A stretch of DNA of 64,000 nucleotides from Cyanophora paradoxa (lineage: Eukaryota; Glaucocystophyceae; Cyanophorales; Cyanophoraceae): contig QPMI01000202.1 of assembly GCA_004431415.1 (NCBI GenBank), positions 61,757 through 125,756 on the forward strand. The letters run 5' to 3'. Below, in pieces: positions 40,206 to 50,200 of the stretch. The translations under genes and the position numbers were made by a program. A model generated the notes under the pieces. That model did not search any database, was not told where the DNA came from, and saw only the letters and a list, made by a program, of their open reading frames with translations. How positions within the stretch are numbered: position 1 is the stretch's first letter; the number at the start of each line of letters is the position of its first letter.

Positions 40206-43200
40206 ATGCAGATTCCGATACATGGACAGAGCGGGCAGCTGCAGCTGCCGAACGGGCATCAGCCTAGCTGCACCGACCCGGCGAACCAATATCGCAGCTC
40301 TGCTCCTGGCCATGGACCTGCAGCGGGGGATGAAATGCACCGTGCAAGTCCGCCCGAGCTGCCAGCCGGCGCCGCGTCGCAGATCGGGCAGCCCTCCTGG
40401 ATTTTGCTGGAGGTGAAGAAGGTGCCGCGAGCGGAGGCGCCCGCGATCTTGGTGCATACGCACGCGCGCCTTAAGCTTCTTAAAGAATTTGAGAATCTCT
40501 TCTGAAGCGCTCAAGCAGGATCAGGAGTGGGTTCAACCTCTTGCCTCGCCTCTGGCGATCGCATCCGCAACGGGCCCAGCACCCGCGGCCGTGTACAGCT
40601 TAACCTCCGGCAGGTGCGCCTTTCGGACGCTTCCACCTGCTTTCCTCGGCCGCCGCGCCAACTGCAAGCGGCGCCCCGCGCGCAGGCCGTACCGTCTGGC
40701 CGTTCACCGTGAGGACCCTGCGCGACACAAGTGGGCGGGGGTGAGGCTGCACGTCCGCCTACACTTCGCGGGTGATCACATGAGGGATGCCTTGCTCGTT
40801 CGCGTTCGGCGCGGCGCTGACGTGCCGCGGTGGACGGCCCGCTGCAGACGACGACTCGGTGGTCACCCCGGACGCCCTCGCCGCTTTCCCGCCCGGCTCC
40901 AGGAGCGCCCTGACCTCGTGGGAGGTCAGCCTGCGCATGAACCGCCTCGGTTTCACCGACGAAGTCTTCGGCATCGGTCCGCCCGCGAGCGCGCGCGCTG
41001 GTCCGCGGCACCCGCCCTCCCGACGCGCTGCCGCCGCCGCAGCTGCGAGTACCGAGGAGCGCGGCGGGCGGCTCTTCAGGTGCGATCCCCGCGCGCCACC
41101 GCGCTTTACGTCGGCGCGGCTGGGACTGACCGGGTAGCCCCGGTGGCGGCGGCGGGGCGCGCGGGGCGCAGTATTCGGGTCTTCCTGGCTGCGGACGGGG
41201 GCGAGGCCGGCTCGCTCTGCGTCCAGGTGGAGAAGGGCCAGGCCGCGCGGGGCCGCAAGGCGCGCAACCAGGCGAATGTTAAGCGGCCCCTCGCCGCTCC
41301 GGGCGCCGACTCCTCCCTCGGCGCCAGCCGCCGCCCCAGGCTCCAGCCAGAGCCCGTGCCCCATGCGCAGAGGCCGCGGCCGCCCCCCGCCGGCTCCGAG
41401 ACGCCGCCGGCCTTCGCACTGCGGGTGGACCTGCCCATTCCCACGGGCGACGTTGCCCACGCGATGGCGTTGCCGCCGGCCCCGCCGCTGCCGGCGCCGA
41501 ACGAGTGCACGCCGTCCCTGCCAAACGCGGAGGCGGGGCCAGCGCAGGCGGAGGGGGCGGCCTCGGCAGACGCGACGGTGGACGACCTCGTCTCTGCGTT
41601 CGGCGAACTCTGCCGCTTTGACCCCTCGCCGCCCCCCCGCCTCCCACCGACGCCCTCCCCTCCCCCGCCCCTCTCGAGACCGAGGTCCCCGCCACGCCCG
41701 CCGCCGGCACGCCCCCCGGCACGTCCACTAGCACGTGCGCCCAGCGCCACGCCGCTCCGCTGCCTCTGCTTTGCGTGATGCCGCCGCCAGGGCGCCGGAG
41801 AACGCAGCGGGCGCCACCTTCTCCGCCGCGAACGGTGCGTCTCCTGCCTCGCGCGCGCAAGGAGAAAGGAGGCGCCCGCCGCCGCCGCCGAGGCTCGCAG
41901 CAGCAGGCCCCTCGGCCGGCGCGGCGCCCCTCCGGCCCCTCGGCCTCGCCTTCGGCGTCCAGGTCCGGGCCGCCCGGCCCCGCCCCGCCCCGCCCCGCCG
42001 GCGCTGACGGGCCGCTGGCCTCGGGGAGAGCAGGCGTCCTACGCGCCAGGGGCGGAGGCGGAGCGGCGGGGCGCGTTGGAGCTCGTGGAGGCCGCCGCTG
42101 CCGCCGTGCACGCCGCCGCGCAGGCCGCCGGCGTCGGCCACTTCCTCGCCTTGCCACCCGCCCCGCCCCGCGCTGTCGTCGACGCCTGCGTCGACCTCGC
42201 AGCTGTGCGCCCGCCCCGCCCGCCCGCCCCACCCCCACCCGCCGCTCGCGCGAGCCAAGAGGGGACCTCGCAGGCGCTCTCCTCTCCCGCCTTCTTCGAA
42301 ACGCAGCTCTTCACGACGCGCGACGGTGCGCCCGGCCGGCCGGCCCGCCCGTCCGCCCGCCGTACCGGCCCCGCGCCCGCGCCGGCCGCCGACGCGCGGG
42401 GCCGGCGGGCAGGACGCTACCGCACGCGGCAGCTCATCGACGACCTCCGCTTGAGCGGCAGCTCGGAGCTGGTGCGCGGGGCCCCGGACGCCGGGGCCGC
42501 CGGACGGCCCCTGCGCGGACCGCGCGATCGCGCAGGTCGACGGGCTGCTCGCGAGCTGGCGCCAGACCCTACTCTCGGTCCCCGTCGAGTCGCTCGCCCT
42601 CGCGTGCGCCCTGCCTGCCGCCGCGCCCCCGCCGCGAGCGCACCGCTGGCCCCGCCCAGGCGCTGACCCCCCGACCGGCGCAGAAGCGACGCGGCGGCGC
42701 TTGCGCAGCACGTGTGGAACGCCATCGAGGTCATCGCCGGCCACGTGCGCGCGGCGCCGGCCCCCCGGCCGCACGCTCCCCTCGCCATCGCACGCGCACG
42801 CCTCGGGCAGAGCGCCGGGGCCGCTCGCAGCCGCACACGATGAAGACGGTCGACCTGGTGCCCGTGGACCGCGAGTTCATCTTCTCGCTTCTCGAGAAGG
42901 TCGACCAGGTGCCCGGTCCAGGGGCCCTCCCCGCCCGAGACCTCTCCCGCGAGCCGGGGCCGGCGGCGCGCAGGTCCTCGCCGGCCACCGCGGAGCGGAC
43001 CCCGTCCTCCACGTCGGGGCCCTCACGCGCCGCGCCTGGCTCATGTTCCAGGTGCGCGCCCTGCGCCCGTCCCGCCCCGCCCCGCCCCCTTTCGCCCATC
43101 CGCCTCTCCCTCCAACCAACGCGCCGCTCGGCCCCGCGGCAGTACGGGGACGTGGAGCAGGCCCTCGAGTGCTGTGCGCATGCGCCGGCGCGCGGGCAAC

Positions 43201-44397
43201 GCGCGCGCACCCGGCGGTGACGGGACGGGCGTGCCGGGGCGCAGACTTCACGGCGTGGAGCGAGGTGATCCGGTGCCGCCTGGCGCCCTCCCGCCTCGAG
43301 ATCCAGGTCCTATGTGAGCTCATCGAGATCCTCCGTGCGCCCCCCCCCTCCCCCTCCCCCGCGTACCCCCCCCTTGACCCTCTGCGGTGTTCTGCCCTCT
43401 GCCAGTGCTTGTGCCCTCCAAGTGGGAGCTGGCGGACCACCTCTGCAGCAAGGCGCGTCCGGGGGCGGGCGCAGAGGGGAGCGGGAGGGGGCGCGCGGCG
43501 CGAGCCGATGCGGGCGCGCAGGTGTACTGGTTCGCGACGGGGGACGTGGAGGACAAGTACCTGGAGGCCTACGCCTCCCGCACCATGGGTGCGGCCCCCG
43601 AACCCGCCCGCCCGCCCGGCCCGCGCCGCCCGACGCGGGGCGGCAGGTATGGTGGCGATGGCGTTCGGGCGGTGGAAGGCGGCGAAGCACCACCTCGGGC
43701 GCTCCGCCGAGCTCGTCGAGCTCCTCCCCGTCGGCTACCGGTCCGCCCTCCCCCCGCCCCCGCGCCCGTCGCGCCGTTCGGAGCGACCACGCGTCGTTTC
43801 CGCGCTGACGCGGGGGCCCGCGCAGGCTGTACGCGGAGCGGTTGTACAAAAACCTGGGCCACCTGGCCTACCACACCGGCGACTTCATCGGCTGCCTGCG
43901 TGTGCGCCCCGCTCCGCTTCCCGCCCCGCCCGCCCGCCTCTCGCCCCTCGCCCCTCGCCGAGGGCGGGGCGGGGCGCGCGGTAGTACGCGTGGAAAACGG
44001 TGGACGCGCTCTCGCGCTACGCAGGCATCTCCTGGAACGAGGCCGACCCGGTGCGCCCCCCCGCCGCCCCCTTTTCCCCTCCCGCCCTTCCCGGGCGGCG
44101 AGCCACGAACTCGCCTCTGAGGCGGGGGAGGGCGGGCGGGCGGCAGTTCTCGTACAGCCTGCGGGCGGCGAAGGCGATCTGCGACTCGGACCTCCGCCCC
44201 GGGCGCATGAAGCGCAGCTACACCATGCGCGCCCGCCCGCCCGCTCGCCGCTGCATGCGCGGCCGGCCAGGCAGGCGCTCGCTGCTCGCTGACGGGGGCG
44301 GCGGGGCGGGGCGCAGGGCGGACTTCACGAACTCGAGATCGACCCTCCCAGCCGCCATCTCTTCCCCTCCTGGGCCGTCCCTGCGGCAGCCAGGTAG
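40206..44397 (+). CDS. Unknown multi-exon protein
   Basis: Family not recognised. ATG 40206 gives QIPIHGQSGQLQLPNG, then QPSWILLEVKKVPRAEAPAI, DQEWVQPLASPLAIASATGP, RPYRLAVHREDPARHKWAGV, RLHVRLHFADDDSVVTPDAL and TSWEVSLRMNRLGFTDEVFG in phase-consistent exons. A middle part contains SIRVFLAADGGEAGSLCVQV and a Pro-rich linker with DATVDDLVSAFGELCRF. The second half is helical: ALELVEAAAAAVHAAAQAAG, ALAQHVWNAIEVIAGH joined to PHTMKTVDLVPVDREF, YWFATGDVEDKYLEAYASRT, AMAFGRWKAAKHHLGRSAEL, LYAERLYKNLGHLAYHTGDF, WKTVDALSRYAGISWNEADP and FSYSLRAAKAICDSDLRPGR. The helix pairs around 43680-44160 look tetratricopeptide-like. The last exon probably reads GGLHELEIDPPSRHLFPSWA, stop 44395-44397. The last intron seems to have a GC donor. 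Confidence 0.6.
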
Positions 44398-44493
44398 GGC
44401 CCGCGCGGACGTCTTTTCTGCAAGCGCGCTTCCTCCATCATCGGCGCTTTCTTTTCGTGACAAGCTTCCTACGTTGCATTATCAGCGTACCCA

Positions 44494-44514
44494 GCCGCTG
44501 AGTGTGTTAGCGGC
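44494..44514 (+). repeat. Hairpin 1: GCCGCT-gagtgtgtt-AGCGGC
   Basis: Six-bp perfect stem with a 9-nt loop, about 100 bp after the plus-strand stop codon. It is repeated with a nearly identical loop at 44546. Confidence 0.75.
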
Positions 44515-44545
44515 CCCCCCCCCGCGTTCATCTATAAACACCCAC

Positions 44546-44564
44546 CCGCTGAGTGTTTTAGCGG
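44546..44564 (+). repeat. Hairpin 2: CCGCT-gagtgtttt-AGCGG
   Basis: Five-bp perfect stem with the same loop as hairpin 1 except one base. The stem and loop together look duplicated. Confidence 0.75.
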
Positions 44565-44881
44565 CTGCCTTTTCAATGTTAGCGCCTGCGATGTACATGT
44601 CTTTCTCAGGTTCTTCCAGGTATACGTATACACGCCCTTTTTTTCTGTTGTCGGTAACGATCAGCGTCCTGTTTCAATGCACGAGCGACGAGAGGCGGGC
44701 CCCTCGCCCTCGGTCGGCACCATGTAGAATTTCGATGCCTTTTCAGAATCACAGATCGATTGCGTAAGCTTGACTAAAACGTGATTATCTACAGATAACT
44801 ATCGCAGAGGAAGAACACACACTACAGCTGACTATATCAGGCCCCACGGGGAGCGGAGGGACTGAAGAGGCCCTCGGAGGG

Positions 44882-46144
44882 CTAGGGGCTCGGGGGGGCG
44901 TCCCCCGCCATGCGGACGGCCCCCGCGCCGGCGCCGGCGCCGGCTCCAAGGGTGGTATCCGAGGTGGGCCCGGCGCCGAGCCCGGCGCCGGCGCCGGCGT
45001 CGTGGGCGGCGGCGGCGCGGATGGCGATGGTCGTCCCCCCGGCTCCCGAGGCGCGGCGGCGCTGGTGCAGGCCCGCCTGCGCACTGCTCTCAAAGTCCCC
45101 CCCAACGGCCACCGCGCCGACGCCGGCGCCGCCCCTGCTCATGTCCTCCGGGCTCGTTCGCTGGTGCGCGCCTGCAGTCGACTGCTGCTGCTGCTGCTGC
45201 GCCCCGCGCGGGGCCGGGTTGACCTTGCCGACGAAGATGCCTGTGGCGGGGCGGCCTCAGCGTCGGGGCGACCGCGGGGCAGCGCACAAGGGGCGGGCGG
45301 ACCGTTGCCGGAGTAGAGCCAGGTGTCGGCGGAGCAGCAGGTCACGAAGGAGAGGGCGAACATGCACGCGACGAACTGGGCGAATGTCGCGATGAGCGCG
45401 AAGATCATGTACGCCACCGCCTTCAGCGCCGCGCTCCCCTCGCCCACCCAGCAGCCCGGCGTCCCGTCCAGCGTGACCCTCGAGCTGCCCGCTGGGCACG
45501 GCGGCGGGCCGCCCGGGGTTGTGCCGGTCCCGGGAGCGGCCGTCGCGCCGGCCATCGGCACTTGCGCGACGTTGCGGTTCCAGTGGAGGAACGTTGCGCC
45601 GAGGAAGACTGCCTGGAGGATCGTCATGCACATGGCGCCGAGATGCGTGAACTTCGTGTCCTTCAGCACGCGGAAGAAGACAAGGAAAGCGTAGACGATG
45701 AACGAGAAGATGATAATTATGGAGACGATGTTGAGCCCAAAGGCCTCAAGGGAGCCTTTCTGCTGCTGCGGCAGCTGCTCCTTGACCTCCGTGAACTTGA
45801 CAGTGCTACGCCGGATCATGATGCTGTCCACGCCGCCGCTGAGCGATATGGGGAACTTGACTGTCGCATCGATCTCCAGCAGGCCTACGTCCAGGGTCAC
45901 CGCGGTCGGTAATTGACCTCCTAGCGTCCAGGTCCCCCTAACCTGTGCCCTGCTCGCGCGGGTGAGAAGGAGTCGCAGAGCAACGCCATGATGCACTGAT
46001 TGGAGCATAGCCTGTCTCTCGAGCGGCCGCTACGCACCAGCGGGAGGTTGTTGTGAGGCCGGCAAGGATAATGATCCCGGAGCTGACAAGAATGTAGGGC
46101 ACTGCGACCCAGTTGAGGTGCGTGATTGCTTTGGGCTTCGCCAT
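44882..46144 (-). CDS. Four-transmembrane protein with polyglutamine and Gly/Ala-rich tail
   Basis: ATG 46144 gives AKPKAITHLNWVAVPYILVS and the first helix (YILVSSGIIILAGL), an exposed loop of about 60 residues (GGQLPTAVTLDVGLLEIDAT, RSTVKFTEVKEQLPQQQKGS), helix 2 (IVSIIIIFSFIVYAFLVFF), helix 3 (GAMCMTILQAVFLGATFLHW), a Pro/Gly-rich loop with CPAGSS and GCWVG cysteines, and helix 4 (VAYMIFALIATFAQFVACMF). After FVTCCSADTWLYSGN an intron leads to GIFVGKVNPAPRGA, six glutamines and a Gly/Ala/Thr-rich tail to the stop TAG 44882-44884. The topology is tetraspan-like, but the tetraspanin CCG motif is missing and I do not recognise the family. Confidence 0.7.
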
Positions 46145-46364
46145 TTCGCCCAGCTGCAGTGCCCGAGCGTGGCCGCTTCAGGCCACGGACGCGTGTACCC
46201 CCCGAAGATCAACTTAGCCGCATGCGCAGTACTAGTTAACGTATGCGCATTGCGCATAAGCGCATGATGCGCATGCGCTACCGCGCTATATAGAAGCGCT
46301 AGCCGCTTGCCTGCATGCAGCCTGATGCAGGCCGCAGCTGGAAGCAGCAATTGCAAAGAGATCA
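46145..46364. other. Intergenic, palindrome-rich
   Basis: Upstream of the four-helix gene. It contains TATGCGCATTGCGCATAAGCGCATGATGCGCATGCGC-type alternating sequence (46240-46280) with Z-DNA-like purine/pyrimidine alternation, and TATATAG at 46288. No gene is seen. Confidence 0.5.
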
Positions 46365-46384
46365 AATTCGGGGGCCGGGGGCGC

Positions 46385-46437
46385 AAAAAAAGTTCGATAC
46401 CATCTCGATTTGTGCGTGTCATCCTTGCGCAGGGGCC

Positions 46438-46468
<31 letters not shown>

Positions 46469-46493
46469 TTGTGGTGTTCTCCGAAGAGAAACC
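46385..46493 (-). ncRNA. U6: U6 spliceosomal snRNA (copy 2)
   Basis: On the minus strand this reads exactly as copy 1 through the 5' stem-loop, the ACAGAGA box, the AGC triad and the internal stem-loop. It ends in a T7 run (plus-strand A-run 46385-46391), one T longer than copy 1. The same upstream GGGTTCAAATAACTGCC element is present (about 46509-46525). With promoter element, RNA and terminator intact, both copies should be functional. Confidence 0.95.
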
Positions 46494-46729
46494 GCTCATG
46501 ATGCAAATGGCAGTTATTTGAACCCGGACCCGACCGGCTGGGGGAGAAAAGGTGGGACCCGCGCCGAAACCGCAAATGGGATCCCGCCCCCGCCGGGACC
46601 CGAAGCGGGGCGCAGTTGCACGGCACGCGCGGCGCAGTCGCAGGGCGCCTCCGCGAGCGTCTCCCACAAGGCCCCGATCGCTGCCGATACGGTTAGCGCT
46701 CCGGCGGAAAGGCAGCGCGAACCCGCGCG

Positions 46730-47077
46730 ATGCTCGCCGCGTCGCTGGCGGCGGGGCGCCGCGGGGCGGGCGTGCCGGCGCGGCTGAGGCTAGTTAAGCG
46801 GTGGTCGACGTCTGAGGACCGCAGCGTCGCCCCGGGCGCGCCGCTCCGCGCGGATCGCGAAGGAGCTCCCGCCATCGACGCGGAGGCGCTCTCTGCTCTC
46901 TGGGAGCGTCGTCTCGCGGACTGCGGTGCGTCCTCTCTGACCGTGAAGGCCGCACCGCACCGATCCGGAATCCGCCCGCAGCGAACGAGGCGCGCGCCGG
47001 CCGCGGACGTCGACCGCCATTGGGCCATATGCATGGCAATGCGCATGCCGCGGACGTGGAGCTTTTGCATGCATTGA
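46730..47077 (+). CDS. Small ORF inside the inverted repeat, second copy, doubtful
   Basis: Counterpart of the ORF at 19030-19356. ATG at 46730, same presequence-like start (LAASLAAGRRGAG, RLVKRWSTSED), one visible substitution (R to W in ALWERRLADCG), and a different C-terminus after RSGIRPQRTRR. Both copies stay open, but the near-identity of the repeats gives little evidence for coding. Confidence 0.2.
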   Translation: MLAASLAAGRRGAGVPARLRLVKRWSTSEDRSVAPGAPLRADREGAPAIDAEALSALWERRLADCGASSLTVKAAPHRSGIRPQRTRRAPAADVDRHWAICMAMRMPRTWSFCMH

Positions 47078-47243
47078 GCAACTTGCTTTTGCTTTGAGCG
47101 CACGCTCGCGCCCGCGCCCGAGCTGCGCGCGCCGGCTAGCGCTAGCGCGCGCGCGTGTACGTAGACGTATTATCGACATTTATCGGGGCGATCCGCGAGC
47201 AAGAGCGACGTGCTCGAGCTAGGCCTGGGTCTAGGCGCCACGC

Positions 47244-50200
47244 CTACGCGTCGGCGGGGCGCAGGGCGAGGAGGAGGGCGGAGAGGGGCGCGAGCTGGAC
47301 GGAGGCGGCCCCGGGGCCCGGCTCGCCCTTTGCCTCGGGCCCCGAGCCGCCGAAGCGGGCCTCCTCGGACGAGAGGAGGGGGCGCCACGCGGCCCCCGCC
47401 GCGGCCGGCGGGAGGGGCACCGAGACCGCCGCCTCCCCCGCCCGCTCCGGGGGGCCCAGGTGCACCGCGCAGAAGACCGACCTGCGCGTCGTCGGCCGCG
47501 GCCCGGCGGGCGCGCAGCTTGAGGGCTAATGCGGCAGCGCACCCGACGGGAGCGGGCCCGACGGCCTCGCCGCCGGCGGGGCGGCGGAGGAGGGTCACCA
47601 CCTGCGCCCCGGCCCCTAAACAAGAGGGAGAAGGCCCGGGAGGTGGCGCCCGCACCCAATCGCCCGCGCAGCCGGCAGAGGCGAGGGCGCGTGCGGGGGC
47701 GCCCAGCGCCGGCTCGGCCCGCCGCAGCGCGAGCAGCTCCTGCTCCGCGAAGATTAGAGCCAGGGAGGCGGATGGGAGAGGGGGCGGGCGGACGCGGTGG
47801 AGGGCGAGCGTGGCGGCGTGCGGCCCGCCGCCGGCCTCCGCCTCGGCCCAGTCGAGCTGCGGGCGGGGCGGCGGCTCAGCTAGGTGCGAGCGGAGCCGGG
47901 GCGGGCGGGCCTTGCTGATGGCGAAGGTGCGGGGGTCGTTCGGGTCGGGGATCTTGGAGAGGTCCTCCCATCCTGCCCGCGTTCGGCTCCAGGCTGGGCG
48001 GGAGGGAGGGGAGGGGAGGGCGGGGCGGGGCGGGGCGGGGCGGACCCGGCTGCCCGGCGTGCTCGCGCTGGCGCCCGGCGCCGATGGAGCGCCCAAGGTC
48101 GCCGGCGTGGTCCGTGAAGAAGAGGAAGGGGGCGGAGGCGGCCCACTCCTGCCCCTGGAAGAGCAGCGGCACCTGCGGGCACGCCAGCAGCAGCGCCGCC
48201 GCCGCCCGCAGCGCCCGCGCCCCGCCCGGCGCCCACTGCTGCAGCCTGCGCGCCGCTCGGCGAGAGATGGGGTGCGAGCGGAGAGGGGGGAAGAAGGGGA
48301 CCGGTCGCCCTGGGCGCGGTTGCCGACGCGGTCGTGGTTCTCCACGAAGAAGACGGAGGAGCGGGCGTCCGGGAGGAGGGCCACGGGGCCCCGGCCCCAC
48401 CACGGCTCCCCTGCCCAGGCGTCGGCGCAGGGGGCGCAGGGGGCGCGCGCGGGGCCCGGCCGCACGCCGGTGGAGCATGCCAGAGGCGATGCACTCGGCG
48501 AGCTGCGCTCCGCTCGGCCGGGGGCCGGCGCGAGGGGAGGGAGGGGGGAGGCTTGCCTGCGGGGCGCGGTACTCCCCGAAGCGGGCGTCCCCCAGCATCG
48601 AGCGCAGCTGCGCGGCGCGCCCGGCGCGTCGGCGGCAGGCAGGCGCCAGAGGCTGAGCGCGAGGCTCGGGTGCGACTCGCACCACGTGGCAGAAGTCGTC
48701 GATCCAGCCCGCGTCGCAGCCGGCGCCTCCAAGCGACCTGCGGGGGAGGGGAGTTGGGAGGGGTGCGCGTGGGGGCGGGGCCGGGGCGGGGACGGGGCGG
48801 GGGGCCGGGGCGGGGACGGGGCGGGCCTCGGGGCGTAGAGGGCCGGCCAGTTGCGCCCGTCCTCCAGGATCACGAGCACTGCGGCCGTTGAAGTCAGGGG
48901 CGTGTACGCGGGCAGGCGGGCGAGGAGGCTCGGGCGCGGCGGCCGGCGAGGCGGGGCGCGCCGTCCTTGTCGAGGGCGCGGCGCCCCGCGTCCTTCACGA
49001 TCGCTGTGATCTCCTGCGCGGGGCGTGGGCGGCGCCGCGCCGCGCTGGGGAGCGGAGGAGCGCGCGGGCCTCGAGGGCGTGCGGGCGCGAGTCGTCGAAC
49101 ATGCCTGCGCGGGGCGTGGGCCGAGGGCGCACGCGGAGGGCGGCGCGGGGGTACAGTGGGAAGCGTCCACGCGGAGGCCGTCGAAGTGGTACTCCAGCAC
49201 CCACTGCCGCCCGGCGGGGCCGGCGTGAGGGGGCGGCGGCGGGACGGTCGAGCGGGGGGCGGTGCGCGCGCGCCGACCTGCAGCACGACCTCCGTGGCGA
49301 CCCAGCGCAGGTCGCTCCCTGCGCCCGGGAGTTGACGAGTGGAGGAACGACACGGGGCGGTATGTGCTAGAAAGGCGAAAAGGGGTACCGTAGTCGAGCG
49401 CGGCGCCCTGGAGGACAGACGGATCAGAGCGGAGAGCGGGGAGGCCGAGGCCTAGGGTGGAGGGCCGGGGGCGCCTGCGCACCCACTCGATGGACTTGCC
49501 GCGCGCCTTGTACCGATGTGCTGCAGGTGGCGGGACGGGGGCTCGCGAGGAGAGCCGGGCGGGGTCGTGGCGGGGCGTGGCGCGCACCGAAGCGGGGCAG
49601 GTAATCGCCCTCGGGACCTGTCGTACACGCCGTCTTAAGATACGAGAGCGGGTGGACGTGCAGTGGCCAGGCGCTAGAGAGCACGAGGGAGAGCTCGGGG
49701 GTCGGGATCTAGAGAGGCGGCGGCGGAGCGAGGGGGCGACGCGGACGAGCCATCTAGGCCTCAACGATCGCTAGCACACACCCCCGCGGAGACGAGGCAC
49801 GGTGCTTGACCGGAGGAGGCGAGCATTAGAGGCGAGCATGTGGTACTCGCGCACCCCTGCGGCGGGGGCTTGAGCATGTTGATCAAAAATAGAACAAACA
49901 AAATACGTGCATGTGATTCAGAACCACGTCCAGAACGACGCTGAGCCCGAGCCTGCCGCGCCGCTCGGCTCCGGGAGGGAGTGCGGGAGCCGGCGGGGCG
50001 GGGCGGACCGGTGCGCCTCGCGGACGAAGGCGCGCAGGTCGTCGGGCGTCCCGTAGCTCCGCGCGGGGGCGCACCAGAAGGTCCCGTCTGCGGGGCTCGG
50101 TCGGCGCTCGGCGGATCGGGAGGGGCGCGGCGCGCACCGTAGCCCCAGTTGCGGTCGCCGGGGAACTGGTTGACGGGCATGAGCTCCACGGCCGCCGCCC

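Larger units (their letters stand above)
44398..44881. other. Intergenic / 3' UTR region with two related hairpins
   Basis: Region between convergent genes, comparatively A/T-rich. Two copies of CCGCT-GAGTGTNTT-AGCGG (see separate entries) lie 100-170 bp beyond the plus-strand stop. No gene is seen. Confidence 0.55.
46365..47092. repeat. Right arm of ~0.7-kb inverted repeat (with U6)
   Basis: This is the reverse complement of 19015-19720. The inner 46374-46995 part is almost identical to the left arm. The outer part to 47092 is diverged and carries an insertion of CATATGCATGG/GCATGC-type sequence. The arm holds U6 copy 2 and a copy of the region upstream of Twinkle, but no Twinkle coding sequence. 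Confidence 0.9.

Noticed and set aside
39786-40514. 242-residue minus-strand open frame
   Set aside because: Starts at TTG, not ATG, and overlaps the better plus-strand gene start at 40206. No family resemblance.
47210-48838. 542-residue plus-strand open frame
   Set aside because: Shadow of treZ on the other strand. Composition is Arg/Gly/Pro only, and it runs through the introns and exons of treZ without any domain.
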